Below the pieces are notes generated by a model, which was not told where the DNA came from, did no database searches, and saw only the letters and a list, made by a program, of their open reading frames with translations. This document shows positions 1-11,537 of a DNA stretch of 64,000 nucleotides, piece by piece; within the stretch, counting starts at the first letter, position 1; every line of letters begins with the position of its first letter. This DNA is from Cryptomeria japonica (taxonomy: Eukaryota; Streptophyta; Pinopsida; Cupressales; Cupressaceae), in assembly GCF_030272615.1 (NCBI RefSeq), contig NC_081415.1, forward strand, positions 233,623,303 through 233,687,302, given 5' to 3'. The translations under genes were made by a program, and so were the position numbers.

Positions 1-959
1 TAAATAACATTCTCAAATAAATACTAAATTTTAGAAGAGTTATAGTATTCTTAATTGAAAAAAATTAAATAAATTGATTTGATATAATTAATCGTATGAT
101 TATTTTAATTAAAAATAAAATAGATTACTATTAAAAAAAATCAATTAATTAGGAGTAGGATTCAATTAGAGTTAATTAGGATTCAATTAGTGTTTAATTA
201 AAATTATAGAATTAACTTTTGAGTTAGGATTTAATTAGGGCAAGGGTTAGGTAAAGTTAAAAAATGGAGTTAGGGATAAGGATCAATTAGACTTATATGT
301 AAAAAAATTCATTTAGTGATAGCGTTAAATTATTATTAGGATTCAAACCAGTTTGGAATACAATTCATTTAACATTAGAGTTATAATTGAGATTAGAGAT
401 ATGACTTTTATTATAGATAAAATAAGGTTAGGGTAAGGGTTAAGATTAGTGCTCTTAGGGATTATTATGTGTTAAATTTAGGATTCAATTAATTTATAAT
501 TGACATTTAATTAGTATTAATTAGGGTTAGGATTCAATTAAAGTTAGTTACAAAATTATTAAACTAGTATTAATTTAAGATTACAGAGATTATAAATTAA
601 TCAAAGTTAAATTATTCATTCCATACTAACTTAAAATTAGCATTTAATATTTATAATTAAAACTTCAAAAATATAAATATATATTGATATACTAAATATT
701 ATAACAAAAAATTTAAAAATCTTTTTGAAAGATTTACAAAAAGATCCATTTCTTTCTATTAATTTATAATAAGATAAAAGAGATTAATGTCTTACCATTA
801 ATTTATAATAATAACAATCTATATATTAAAAATAATAATTTCTTATATTTTTAAAGTTTTTTAAATACATACAGTTATATATGTGAGAACAAACATCTAA
901 AATATTTTTAATAATACAGATAAAAGATTTTTTTAAAACTATTAAGTATAAATCCCTAT
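1..959. other. AT-rich non-coding sequence with short degenerate repeats
   Basis: No coding region is visible. From about 130 to 560 the words attaggattcaatta and gggttagg recur irregularly, a degenerate short-period repeat. The stretch 670-960 is AT-rich and reappears near 10,330-10,560 and, inverted, near 22,050-22,200, so it belongs to the distal edge of the SAUR-bearing duplication. Confidence 0.5.
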
Positions 960-1359
960 CCACACGCCCAATATACCTTAGGCTTTGAATGCTAGTTTAC
1001 TCCATTTCCATAAATTCTAAAAGAATTTAGTCATGCAGATTCTTTGCTCCACTAAAATTGGAAATACAATGATGTCAGGCCATACGCACCTGTGCAGGCT
1101 ACAACCATGCTTTGGCATGCCTTCGGTTGCTTGCCCTTCATTGTATATGGTTTGCACTTTTCATATAGATCAGTCTGGATTTGAATCTAAGATATTCAAT
1201 TGTACTATCATTCAATTGACCTCTCCTTCACCATCCCTACTTGAATTTGGGTATGATTTATTTCCAACACTCTATTCAAATTGAATGCTGCAATTTATAA
1301 ATGATTTCGAATTTTTTATATACTAATTTTAAATGTTAAGTTGCACTTCATACGAACCA

Positions 1360-1445
1360 ACTAGAACTCATCTGAGACCTTCAGATGCTATGAAAATATT
1401 TTATTAACTGAACTACTGACCCTTCTTAGACAATCCTATCGTCCA
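1360..1445 (-). repeat. tRNA-like SINE piece in module A
   Basis: On the minus strand a box-A-like segment (cagtagttcagttaataaaa) is followed about 30 bases later by gaaggtctcagatgagttc, which resembles the anticodon arm to box B part of a tRNA. Better preserved relatives lie at 16,236-16,290 (minus) and 20,888-20,945 (plus). A tRNA-derived SINE is inferred; no poly-A tail or target duplication was seen. Confidence 0.4.
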
Positions 1446-1669
1446 CCCGAAAATGACGTATTTCTAACATTATTCCAACTGCAATTCGCCAAAGACTCAA
1501 TTTTTTAAATCTTCTTTGAAGCCATTTTCAAATGTTCACAACATTAATTTCTCACAAGGATTGATTTACAGAAGATCTATATACAAGAATCCACAAACAC
1601 AGTGGAATTCTGCCAATGAAATACTGAAGTCGGCAAATATGAAGAAACCCTAGAGACTCTCCTCGGCAG

Positions 1670-2051
1670 TTATAACCGATCTGTAATATATTGTTGGTCC
1701 AAGTTGAAATCTTGGAACGACAGATCTTTCTGGCTGCGAAGAAGAGTGATTAGATACTGAAGACTCTCTCCATCACAGGGAAGGGTGAGTGACCTGTCCG
1801 TGTCAAACCAATATTCATCCTTGGCCCTTTCCAGCAAAGCGTGGAACAGAGAAGATTTGAATGGCTAATTCGGGTCACAAATCGCTTGTTGTTTGAACCA
1901 GTATAAACTGCCACGTGAGCAGGTGGTACGTCCCAAAGAAGAAACCCACGCACGACAATAAACAGTCTCGTAGCCGGACAAAGAAAGCAGCCAACTTAGG
2001 GTTGTGCCGTTTTGATCGAAGCAACGGCTGGGTGAATTGGTTGCTCTTCAT
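1670..2051 (-). pseudogene. SAUR-family pseudogene, module A
   Basis: This is the positional equivalent of the intact SAUR frames in modules B and D. From the ATG at 2051 (minus) it starts MKSNQFTQPLLRSK and keeps the shared N-terminal region through LRDCLLSCVGF. A deletion of about 11 bases just before the DVPP motif then shifts the frame. The hallmark stretch VPPAHVAVYTGSNNKRF is readable only in another frame, and a second shift after RISHSN destroys the rest. A TGTCTC auxin-response core (gagaca on the plus strand near 2123) lies about 70 bases upstream and is absent from the matching place in modules B and D. SAUR proteins are small auxin-induced regulators, many of which inhibit PP2C.D phosphatases. 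This copy cannot make one. Confidence 0.8.
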
Positions 2052-2599
2052 TCTAACAACTTAGCCTGCAAATTTCACTATAAATATTGAGGCACTTCTG
2101 TGAATGTCTGAGCACATCTGATGAGACAAGGGGTTTCGTAGGGTTTATATATATGTGTTGCAAGAAAGGATAAAGGTCGGAGCATGAGTAAAGCAGCAGG
2201 AATCCACCTGTCGTGGGCATCTAGAATCCACCTGTCGTGGGCATCTAGAAACCGCACTAGGGAGAGTATTCCATTGTCATTTTCCTGTGGGCGAGTTCAA
2301 TGTTAAAAAGTAGCAGTTTGGTATGGGTCACTGATTATGTAGTTATATTAGTTATGTTTGATTGAGTTGTTTAAAGATATTTTAAATATAATTATATAGG
2401 TTGTGTTTTTATTGAGGTAAAATGGTTTCAGAGATTATATAAATCTCGTCTCTAGTGATCCAATATAAAAACAATGTTATGTTCCATTTTATTCAAGTTC
2501 ACATTTTTCACTATAGTATACAATTGGGAGATAGATTTGGGAAAGCCTTTCTTATATCTTTGAACAATTGTCAATCAGGTCTTTAGACCTGAGTGGGGA

Positions 2600-3070
2600 A
2601 GAAGGGCAGAGTCAAGGATTCTCAGTCAGAGAGTCCATCCATGGGCACAACATAAATAAAGAAGCATCTAGTTAATGATGCTAATCATTGATCAACTATC
2701 TCAGGAGAAAGTAAATGTTGTGCAAAAGCTAAGGGTATAATAGAAGCAAAGGAAATGTGACAATAAGTAGTTAAATTAAATAGAGGGTAGAGTTCACTGA
2801 TAGGAGATAGAGGACTCTAGAGTTGTACCAATTACATGAGAAACCACCTTGCAAACATGACTCACTATAGATAAATTTTGATAAGAAGACCAATAATTTA
2901 AGAATCATCATCTTGAAAGAAAGTTTTTGTATTCAACCAACCTTCTAAACCTTCCTGACCATGTAGCCACTCCCTTACATTAAGAAAGTGAACCATTAGA
3001 AACTAGGTGGTTGGTGGTAAAATAGCATCTATGTTAAAAGGGGAGATCCTCATAGTCAAACAATTGAATC
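2600..3070 (-). repeat. Decayed zinc-knuckle (LINE ORF1-like) segment, module A copy
   Basis: On the minus strand this matches the segment at 19,180-19,690 and the copies near 12,640-13,130 and 17,110-17,560. Frames are broken here. The plus-strand copy in module D shows the coding origin best. It marks an old retroelement fragment carried along when the SAUR module duplicated. Confidence 0.45.
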
Positions 3071-3833
3071 CAAGGCCCATCCCATCACTTATTTTTAATC
3101 AAAATATTTAAAGAAAACTAAATTGAAATATATGTATCAAACACAATATTATATAGTATTATTGTATAATTGATTGTTATCCAAATATAACATGAGAAAA
3201 GGGATATTTTTGTCTAATTACAACTACTCTTACACACCAAATGGTTTAATTAAGAAAAAAAAATCAATAAAAGAGAGATGATTAGAGGAGAGCACCAATC
3301 ATCTTATGGACTAACTTCATATTCTCAAGCTCTTAAAGGATAAGTCAAATTCTTGCCAAAATTTCATCATATTTTTTATTGGCAAATTAAGTGCTCAAAA
3401 TTATTATTTAAGTTACTATCTATAAACATTTTTAAAATTGTAGACTGAATTGTATATTTTGAGTCATGTATTACCCCATGTCTTTCATGCTACTATATGA
3501 TTAGTTGTTTCTTTGATGTGACTTACCAAAGAGATATTTTTATTTATAGTTTAGATTAAAACATAATGTAAAATTATTATTGATTATTTGATTATTAAAC
3601 AATTTAATATTTGAAAAAATGTTAGAATCAACATAACAATACATTATAAAATATACACTGATGTCAATATTAAATACAAATACAAATCAATTAAATAACC
3701 TTTTATCTAATAAATATAAAGCATTTATATTACTGATAATTCTATAAACTACTTAATCTCAACATTGCCCACAAAGAAAATGCAGTTTCTAAGTTAGATT
3801 ACGAGGTATTAGAAATAATAATAGGATTCTACA

Positions 3834-4200
3834 CAGGCTGTTCTGGTTTTGGGTTTCTGTGTGCGCGTATGAGCTTCATAACAGCATTATTGATTTCTGT
3901 TGCCCCACAGAAAAAATATTAGGTGGTGGGAACGTGAGGGATGGGGATTGAATACAACATTCAGTGCAACTGATCTTAATTAGGATTGGTAAAGCAGGCC
4001 AAACTTTTGGGGGATCCCTCGTGTACAACTGCCTGTGAATGTCATGGCCGATAAGATTTTGACGCCTGTATGTGCAGTCTTTACCTTCTTTTTGCAAAAA
4101 TCTTTTTTACACGAGAAGCTGGTTTTGGATGGATGGTGAAAAAGTGTTGAAGTGAAATTACAGTGTTTGTAAAGTTGAACATCAATCTCAAGTTTACTTT
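3834..4200. repeat. Conserved module block of unknown nature, copy A
   Basis: About 360 bases closely matched at 14,290-14,660 and, inverted, at 18,390-18,750. Shared words include tgttctggttttgggtttct, gggatccctcgtgtacaac and acacgagaagctggttttgg. A minus-strand ORF at 3876-4097 is largely kept in copy B but broken in copy D, so coding is doubtful. It may be a transcribed non-coding piece or a miniature element. Confidence 0.6.
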
Positions 4201-4397
4201 CAACATCTTTTTCTTTTCACACTCCCTGTTTTAGAAACTTCTATGTCGGTATTCTTAAACAGTGAATGGATTCTTGGTTCCCTTCATTTTCACTTCTACC
4301 AAACTTTGAATCCTTCACCAATACAAAGACTCATTTTTGGTATAGTTAGACACAAGTGTTTTGCAGAAGTTTGAAGTATCTAACTTGTTTTGGTTTG

Positions 4398-4775
4398 TGA
4401 AAGATGGAATTTAGAAAGATTAAGAATACAGAGTTGGATTTTAGCGTAGATGATTTTATGAAATAAAATTTTTGGGTTATCATCATTTTAGAAGTATGAA
4501 TGTAAACATACAAGATATAATTTAGAAAGATTAGAGAATATAAAGTTGGAGATTAGAAGATCTTAGCATAGATAATTTTAACGACATTAATTTTTAGGTT
4601 ATATCGTTTCCATTGAAACAGACAAGATATAATTTAGAAAGATTAGAGAATATAGAGCTGGAGTTTAGAAGATTGATTTTTTGAGATAGGTTTTTTTGAG
4701 AATGTAATATTAGCATAGATGATTTTATCAAAGTTAATTAGTTTGCTACATCATTCTAGAGACATAAGTGTAAAC
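4398..4775. repeat. Three imperfect tandem repeats of about 115 bp
   Basis: The words gatataatttagaaagatta, gagaatatagagttgga and gcatagatgattttat recur three times with drift. The same material appears inverted at 18,040-18,260, so it is the distal end of module D as well. Confidence 0.6.
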
Positions 4776-4968
4776 ACTAAAATAATTGATTTTGATAGAA
4801 GGATTAGTCTAATGTCATGCTAGTGACATTGTAGCCATATATTTATGTCACATAGACTAGAAACTGGTCTTATCTTAGAATGAATTGACAAGTAACTTGA
4901 ACTAAATGAATTAGATTTTTAAATAAATGTGGAATTAGATTTTCGTTTTCATAGGATTAAGTTGATAG

Positions 4969-5267
4969 TGTAATGCCCCTCCCTTGATCCGACTCGATTT
5001 AACCTAGTTTGACGCTAGATGGTCCTTGTTGTAGTTTAAGTTGCTATTTATGATTTATACTTTATGGATCATTGGATGATGATTTATATGATGATGATCA
5101 TGGTTTGTTTATATGATGAGTAGCTATGATCAGTTAGTCAATTCATTACTGAGATGGATAATATATATATGCTTGTTATAATTTAATCTTTGTTCTAATA
5201 AAAAAATATTCGCTTTTTCATTGTTTTATTTGTTTAAGTCCTCTGGGCCTCATAGCGGGGCATTACA
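4969..5267 (+). mobile_element. LTR of a retrotransposon (299 bp)
   Basis: It begins tgtaatgcccc and ends ggggcattaca, a perfect 11-bp terminal inverted repeat with TG...CA ends. It is followed after two bases by TGGTATTAGAGC, one base away from the usual initiator-Met tRNA primer site TGGTATCAGAGC. This makes it a 5' LTR on the plus strand. I found no matching 3' LTR. Confidence 0.75.
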
Positions 5268-5269
5268 CT

Positions 5270-5281
5270 TGGTATTAGAGC
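5270..5281 (+). other. Primer-binding site
   Basis: TGGTATTAGAGC directly after the LTR at 4969-5267 resembles the iMet-tRNA complementary site TGGTATCAGAGC. Confidence 0.7.
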
Positions 5282-7990
5282 CCATGTTCAAACACTGGGA
5301 TCTCTAGATAAGGTTGTGCCCTTAGTTTGGTTGGTCTTTCAGTTGTAACCTTGTCCTTCGGGAGTATGCTTGGGATTGATGTATAAGACCTTGTAAGTCT
5401 TGGGTGTTTTGTGCTTTGTCTCTCTTGCCAATTCCTCCTAAAGATCCTCATTGAGTATAACGTGTGTATTCACTTCTTTCTCTTACCTTCTTGATGATAG
5501 TGCTTGTTATATGAGTGCATGTGCTTATGATTGCTTTTAAGATCCACGATAGCTCTTATTATAGAGGGAATTATATATGTCTCTCTATCTGATGTGGTAT
5601 TTTCTAAATTGGCTTATGGCATTGGATAATGTATTTCTCTAATCTTGTAAAGTATAATGATGTGCTTGTGTTATACCTGCAACCCGACTTAGTACTAAAA
5701 TAATGAGAACTTGCATGAAAGGTATTAAGTGTACTTATATAGTGAATTGAATGTATTTCTCTCTTTCTCCTTCTCTCTAGAAATTTAAAGTTATCTACAT
5801 CATGTGCACTTATGGCTTGTGTATGTTTTCTTGTTGCGAGTGAATGCTTGTGATTTCATGAAACTTGTATGTGTGCCTTTAAGATTCTAGTGTGTACTTG
5901 AATGTTGAGAGAGGTTGTGGGTGTATTAAATGATCATGGGGTAGATTAGGAGGGAATTGTATGTGTTTCCCTTAGGGATTCCATCATGTGTTTTTGGATG
6001 ACTAACTTAATAAATGTTTCTTATGAATAGCACGATAATGTGCTTGCATTTGATGAATTTAATTGACTTTGCATTAAGAGGATGTATAAATGAAGAACAT
6101 GTTGGATGTGTACTCATATTCATGTAACAGTTAATTGATATTTCTCTCTTCCCTCTTTTTTCTCGTATCTTTCTATTGAATGAAAGATAATAGTTAAGAT
6201 GTATATGTATTAATGAGAAGTAGGGAGTGTATATGTGAGAGGTTCTGTATGTAAGAAAAGATTGTTTGTATAGATCTCATTTTGGAAAGATGGGATCATT
6301 AGCTGCATCTCTAGTTTTATGAAAATTCATGTTAGACCAATTTGTATTCTTTTAAGTAGGTGGTGAAATGAATTTTACTACAATAAAGGTGATACGCATT
6401 TAAAAAAATAAAAAAATAAAAATAAAAACTTAATTCTCTTTGTATGGCCCTATTCGATTATTTGCATATGTATGAATTGTTTGACTTCTCTCCCTCTTTC
6501 TACTATTTAGGTATAAGAATACTACTAAATGATGTGTTTGAAATTAAACAAGAAGTATTTAATTGTAGAGTAATGAGTATTGTTTGGCTTAACTTAATTG
6601 TCTTTGTATGACCCTATTCGTTTATTTGCATATGTATGAATTGTTTGACTTCTCTCCCTCTTTCTACTATTTAGGTATAAGAATGATACTAAATGATGTA
6701 TTTGAAATTAAAGAAGAAGTATTTAATTGCATAGTAATGAGTATTGTTTGGCTTGCATTAAAGAATGTTTGATTAATCTCTGTATTAAAGTCCTTAAATT
6801 TTGTATTGCACTTAGGGTATTATGTGAAGTGAGTAAGTAGGTAATAACATCCCTTGCATATGTGCTATAGGTATCTCATGTGATGTAGTCGTTTGACCTA
6901 TCACGATAGTTAATAAGTATTGATTAAGATAAAGTTATGCACTGTATGTAGTATGGGGATAGGGAATATGAAATTATTCTTTATGGTTTTGTTCTATGTT
7001 AGAAGATAGAGATCTTAAGCCTTGTAAAGGAATTTGCATGGTTAGGAAGGTGAATATGAATGTTGAGTTTGATTAGTGAATGATTTGGAAATGATTTTAG
7101 TTCCTTGTCTTGTATGAATTGTAAAGGATGTGTATTTAATGAAAATACTAATAGAATGGATAGATGGTGATACGACTAGTGTATCCATCTTTTGGTAATT
7201 TTAATTGTTGTTGTTGAAATCATTTAGTGGATAGAAGTTTATATTAACAACTGCTTGAAGATGGTACTATTAGCAATGTGGTTACTCTATAATTGTGATT
7301 TCATAAGGAATGATAGGTATGTATTGAGTATATTCCCTATATGAGTGAAATGGTATATCTTTCCCTTTCTTCCATATGTTCTCTTTCATTTAGGATAATT
7401 TCATTAACTTCGAGTGCACAAAGAGATTGCATTGCAGTAAAATATATGTAATTAACCAAATAGTCTAAAGTGTATATCATACATCCTCTAACACACTCAA
7501 GACATGCAATCTTGGTTATTGTGTAGAAGTTACTCCCTACATTGTGGCCGAGATTGGTAACCTCATGTTCAGATTTTGTTGTGATTGTGACTTCTTTAAC
7601 TTGCTTATGAATTGTGTTTTGTGATTATGCGGCTAGCATTAGTCTTTTAAAATTTCTTATGATAGGAATGACCACTAAATCCCCTTTTCTTTCCATTTAA
7701 TTTATGTCACTTGTTGTGTTTTTGGTGTTGTTGGTTGTCGAAATCACCAACACTTTTCATTATTTAATGTTGAGCTTGACAGTTTTGTTTCTTGGATTAT
7801 TTTCTCTTTTGAAGCTTTGGTGGTCATTCTGAATGTTTTTTATAGCTAGCCCTAGTTATGTGTTAGTGTTATTTATATCACGTTCGCTCGAACCTCTGAT
7901 TGTGTGTTAAGGGAGAACAGAACGAAGATTGGATCTAGGCATGTTGGGTAATCAAATAGTATAAATAGTAATTTAAGGAAATAAATGTGT
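5282..7990. other. T-rich non-coding sequence, probable retroelement interior
   Basis: No ORF of note and no recognisable gag or pol. The sequence is rich in tttctctccc and ttgtatg words. It could be the degenerate interior of a non-autonomous element headed by the LTR at 4969-5267. A 164-bp tandem duplication lies within it. Confidence 0.35.
6429..6754. repeat. 164-bp tandem duplication
   Basis: Copy one (6429-6590) and copy two (6593-6754) align at an offset of 164 bases, from ttaattctctttgtatg to agtattgtttggctt, with roughly a dozen differences. Confidence 0.85.
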
Positions 7991-7994
7991 AATC

Positions 7995-8240
7995 TCAAAG
8001 TGATAGCAGCACCTAATAGTGGTAGCTAGCTATGAAGTTTGTAATTGTTTTCTTTGAGCAATAAGAATAATGATACCCTTGCCCCGTGGATGTTTCTTTG
8101 ATGTTTATTCAAGGTTTTACTATGTAAATCAACATCTTATATGTTGTTCTCTTATTCCATTTTATTCTCTTTAATTTGTTCGCAACTAATTTGTGCTACA
8201 ATATTTAATTATATGGGTTTATGCTTCTTCTTTCACAACA
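7995..8240 (+). mobile_element. Truncated 5' LTR of a copia remnant
   Basis: This matches the last 250 bases of the 3' LTR at 9029-9560, including the shared words gtgatagcagcacctaatag and ttgttctcttattccatttt and the end cacaaca. It is followed at once by a GGTATCAGAGC primer site (8244-8254). The 5' half of the LTR is missing or too diverged to see. Confidence 0.75.
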
Positions 8241-8308
8241 AGCGGTATCAGAGCTATTATGTTTACAGTAGTTGTATTAGGATTTGGTGTTGAGTTTTGC
8301 AACATCAA

Positions 8309-8491
8309 ATGGAAAAGGTTTTGAATGCAAGGTTTGAGGTGGAGAAGTTTAATGGAAATAATAGTTTTGAGCTATGGATACTTAAGATGCATGATTTGTT
8401 AGTCCAATAGGAATTGCACAAGGCATTGGTAGGGAAGTTAAAGAAAACTACAGATGTGTCTGATAAAGACTGGGAAGATCTGGCTTTAAAG
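8309..8491 (+). pseudogene. Copia gag N-terminal fragment
   Basis: From the ATG at 8309 the frame reads MEKVLNARFEVEKFNGNNSF, then ELWILKMHDLLVQ, an in-frame TAG, and ELHKALVGKL...DWEDLALK. This matches the start of Ty1-copia gag (the pattern F-x-G-x-N-[FY]-x-x-W-x-x-x-M). The rest of gag and all of pol are absent from the 788-bp interior, so the element is an internally deleted, non-autonomous remnant. Confidence 0.8.
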
Positions 8492-9028
8492 TTCTTTTCA
8501 ATATAGTGGGAGAGAAAACAACAACGAGCTTAAGGAGAAGAATGGAGTGCTTCTTGTGGGTTCATTGTTTTAGCCCAAGGTTATATGAAATTACTAGATG
8601 ATCAACCATTGGTTGCATGTGAGTTGTGGAGTTAGTATAGTCCGAATGCTCCTGGCTTGTTAGATTTTGCAGCTTTCCTATTTCTAAAAGTTATGGGTTT
8701 GATCTTTCTTTTGAGGAGATATTAGATCATGATGTCATGATTCCAAATTCTATGGTTGGAACTTTGACAGTTGATCATATTTGGCTTTTTGTGGCATTGA
8801 GTACATTGGTCATTTGCTTGGGAGCTTAATGAGAGTGTGGTGTTGCATTTGGTGCTTAGCATGGATTGATCAGTTACATGTGCTCATGGATACATGGAGA
8901 TTTAGGTGAGGCTTGGAGTTCTCTTGTTATTAGAGACTTGTGTTGAGATTTCAGTAGAAAATCTGAGGAGCCTGCACCTTGGTTGGGAATGAATAGGTAT
9001 CAAGTAAATTGTTGTCAAGGTGGAGATT

Positions 9029-9560
9029 GTTAGATTATGACAACAATTATTGGATAATGGAAACAAAAGAAGACAATAGAAATTTCTAATTTAGTCTTAC
9101 CTTTAGAATATCTATTTTTCCTTATGAGAAATTTTCCTAATTTCATTAATGCAATTAAGGAGACCATGTGGAAATGTTCCTAATTGCTTTAATGGAATTA
9201 CGGAGGTTATTTCCATGTTGGATGTTGATTCTAATTTAGAGATATTCTATATATTTTGTTGTCATGAAGGCAATGATGTAATGAATTATAGATTGCAAAA
9301 GCAGTTGCAGATCATAAAAGTGATAGTAGCACCTAATAGTTGTAGCTAGCTATGGAGTTTGTAAGGGTTTTCTCCGAGCAATAAGAATACCGATACCCTT
9401 GCCCCATAGATGTTTCCTTAATGTTTTGTCAAGGTTTTACCGCATAAACCAACTTCTTATGTGTTGTTCTCTTATTCCATTTTATTCTCTTTAATTTCTT
9501 TGCAACTAATTTGTGTTGTAATATTTAATTATCTGGGTTTATGCTTCTGCTTCCACAACA
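9029..9560 (+). mobile_element. 3' LTR of the copia remnant (532 bp)
   Basis: It follows the polypurine stretch aaggtggaga, starts tgttagattatgac and ends ttccacaaca. Its 3' part repeats the truncated 5' LTR at 7995-8240. No clear flanking target duplication was seen. Confidence 0.75.
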
Positions 9561-9815
9561 TGCATCACTACCAACAAAGGAGTTCCTGGATAAAATATCA
9601 TATATATATGTGGCGAGTATTGATTTCTAAATTGTGTTTTAAATGTTGTTCGAGTCAAGAAGAGAAAAGTGCAAAAGAAACTCACTTTATAAGATTTAAT
9701 CCTTTTATAAGATTTATTATTAAAGAATTAATATTAGATTTAGATTATACAAATTACACAATTTTAATAATATGATATAAATTATGATATTGCTATCAAG
9801 GTTCAACTATGTAGT

Positions 9816-10206
9816 CGTTGACCCGTGTTTCACGAGTAGTGGCTCATAGGAACCCTCTCTCATGAGAATGAATGGTCCACTTAACACTCATTGCATCTAG
9901 GTGATGCTCATAGGGGTGAAGCATTGGGACTTCCCGGGAGGTCACCCATCCCAGTACTACTTCATCTCAAGCACACTTAACCACGGAGTTTCCTCCAAGG
10001 TTAAACCCACTTAGCTTGCAACCCCATTTGCAAAACCATCAACAAGTGTTGTGCCTTATGAACCATCCATTATAGAGCCCCTTTAGCTCATCAATTGATC
10101 ATTGACCCATTTTTCACGAGTAGTGGTTCACAAGAACCCATCTCTTATGAGAATGAATGGTCCACTTGGCACTCATTGCATCTAGGTGATGCTCACATGG
10201 GTGAAG
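9816..10206 (-). repeat. 5S-containing repeat with flanking direct copies (possible Cassandra-type TRIM)
   Basis: Two direct copies of a segment of about 110 bp (9816-9925 and 10,100-10,206) share ttcacgagtagtgg, gagaatgaatggtccactt and tgcatctaggtgatgctca. They flank a unique part holding 5S rRNA-like sequence. Plant Cassandra elements carry 5S sequence inside their LTRs, so a Cassandra-like LTR pair or fragment is the leading idea. Flanking unit duplication of a 5S-derived repeat is the alternative. Confidence 0.5.
9926..9994 (-). pseudogene. 5S rRNA-like segment (3' two thirds)
   Basis: Read on the minus strand, this contains ggttaagtgtgcttgag, agtagtactgggatgggtga and cctcccgggaagtcc. 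These align with plant 5S rRNA from about nucleotide 44 to 110, covering the internal control region (box A, intermediate element, box C). The 5' third of 5S is not visible, so it is not a working 5S gene. Confidence 0.8.
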
Positions 10207-11537
10207 CATCATCACAGGGGTGATGCTTCAACAAGTGTTGTGCCTTATGTGTCTTATGATATAAATTATTCAAAAGCAAAATGTTCAATCCATGCTAGCT
10301 GAAAATTAGCATTTAATATTTATAAAATTTAAAAAATATAAATATGAATTGATATATTAATAATTATAACTTCAAAAATTCAAAAAAAATAAAATTGAAA
10401 GATTTATAAAATGGTCTATTTCTTTCTATTAATTTATAATAACAATCTATCTTATTAAAAACAGTAATTTCTAATATTTTTAAAGTTTTATTTTTTTAAA
10501 TGCATACGTATATACATCTAAGAACAAACTTTTAAAATATTTTTAATAAAACAGATAAAGGATTTTAAAAAAACTAACGTATAAATCCCTATCCACACGC
10601 CCAATATACTTTATGGTTTGAATGCTAGTTTAATCCATTGCGATAGATTCTAAAAGAATTTAGTCATGCAGACTCTTTGCTCCACTGAAATTGTAAATAT
10701 AATGATGTCAGGCTATACGATCCTGTGTAGGCTACAACCATGCTTTGACATCCCTTCGGCTGCTTCTCATTCAATATATATGGTTTGCACTTTTTCATTC
10801 GTAAATTAAGCTATCATATAGATCAATCTGGATTTGAATCTAAGATCTTCAATTGCTATGGAAGCATACTGTCAATTGACTTATTGACCTTTCTTTTGAC
10901 CGCTTGACCACCCCATCTTGAATATTCTGGGTATGATTTATTTCCGACACTCCATTCAAACTGAGCATTGCAATTCGCGAAAGAATTTAAATTTTTATAT
11001 TTTTCAAATTTATTTTAAATGTTGAGCTACATTCATATGGACGAGCTAGAAATGGAATTTAAGACCTTCGATTGTTATCAGAATATTCTATCAACTAAAT
11101 TACTAAGCTATCGTCCATCCAGATATGACGTATTTCCAACACTCTATTCCAACTGCGATTCACCAAAGACTTGAATTTGATTTATCTTCTTTGAAACCTT
11201 TTTCAAAATGTTCACAACATTAAATTCTCACAAGGATTGATTTACAGAATATCTCTATACATTGATACAAGAATCCACAAAACAAATTGAAATTTTGCCA
11301 TTGAAATACTAAAGTGGGCAAATATGAAGATATGACGTATTTCCAACACTCTATTCTAACTGCAATTCACTTAAGACTTGAATTTGTTTTATCTTCTTTG
11401 AAACCTTTTTCAAAATGTTCACAAGAATTGATTTACTGAATATCTCTATACAAGAATCCACAAAACACAGTAAAATTCTGCCAATGAAATACTAAAGTGG
11501 GCAATTATAAAGAAATCCTAGAGACTCTACTTAAGTG

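Larger units (their letters stand above)
960..4330 (-). repeat. Segmental duplication module A (SAUR on minus strand)
   Basis: This is the first of four copies of one multi-kilobase module. Landmarks shared in the same order with module B (10,560-14,760) are: the block at 960-1040 with the word atccctatccacacgccca; tRNA-like pieces near 1360-1440; a SAUR-like frame; the block near 2240-2340 containing ctgtgggcgagttca; the decayed zinc-knuckle segment 2600-3070; and the conserved 3' block 3834-4200. Module D has the same order reversed. Boundaries were set by eye and are good to about 100 bases. Confidence 0.8.

Noticed and set aside
225-450. Telomere-like words (ttaggg, gggttagg)
   Set aside because: No run of consecutive TTTAGGG units; scattered in a degenerate AT-rich repeat.
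9461-9775. Plus-strand ORF of 104 codons
   Set aside because: Crosses the end of a copia 3' LTR into flanking DNA; composition-driven, no domain.
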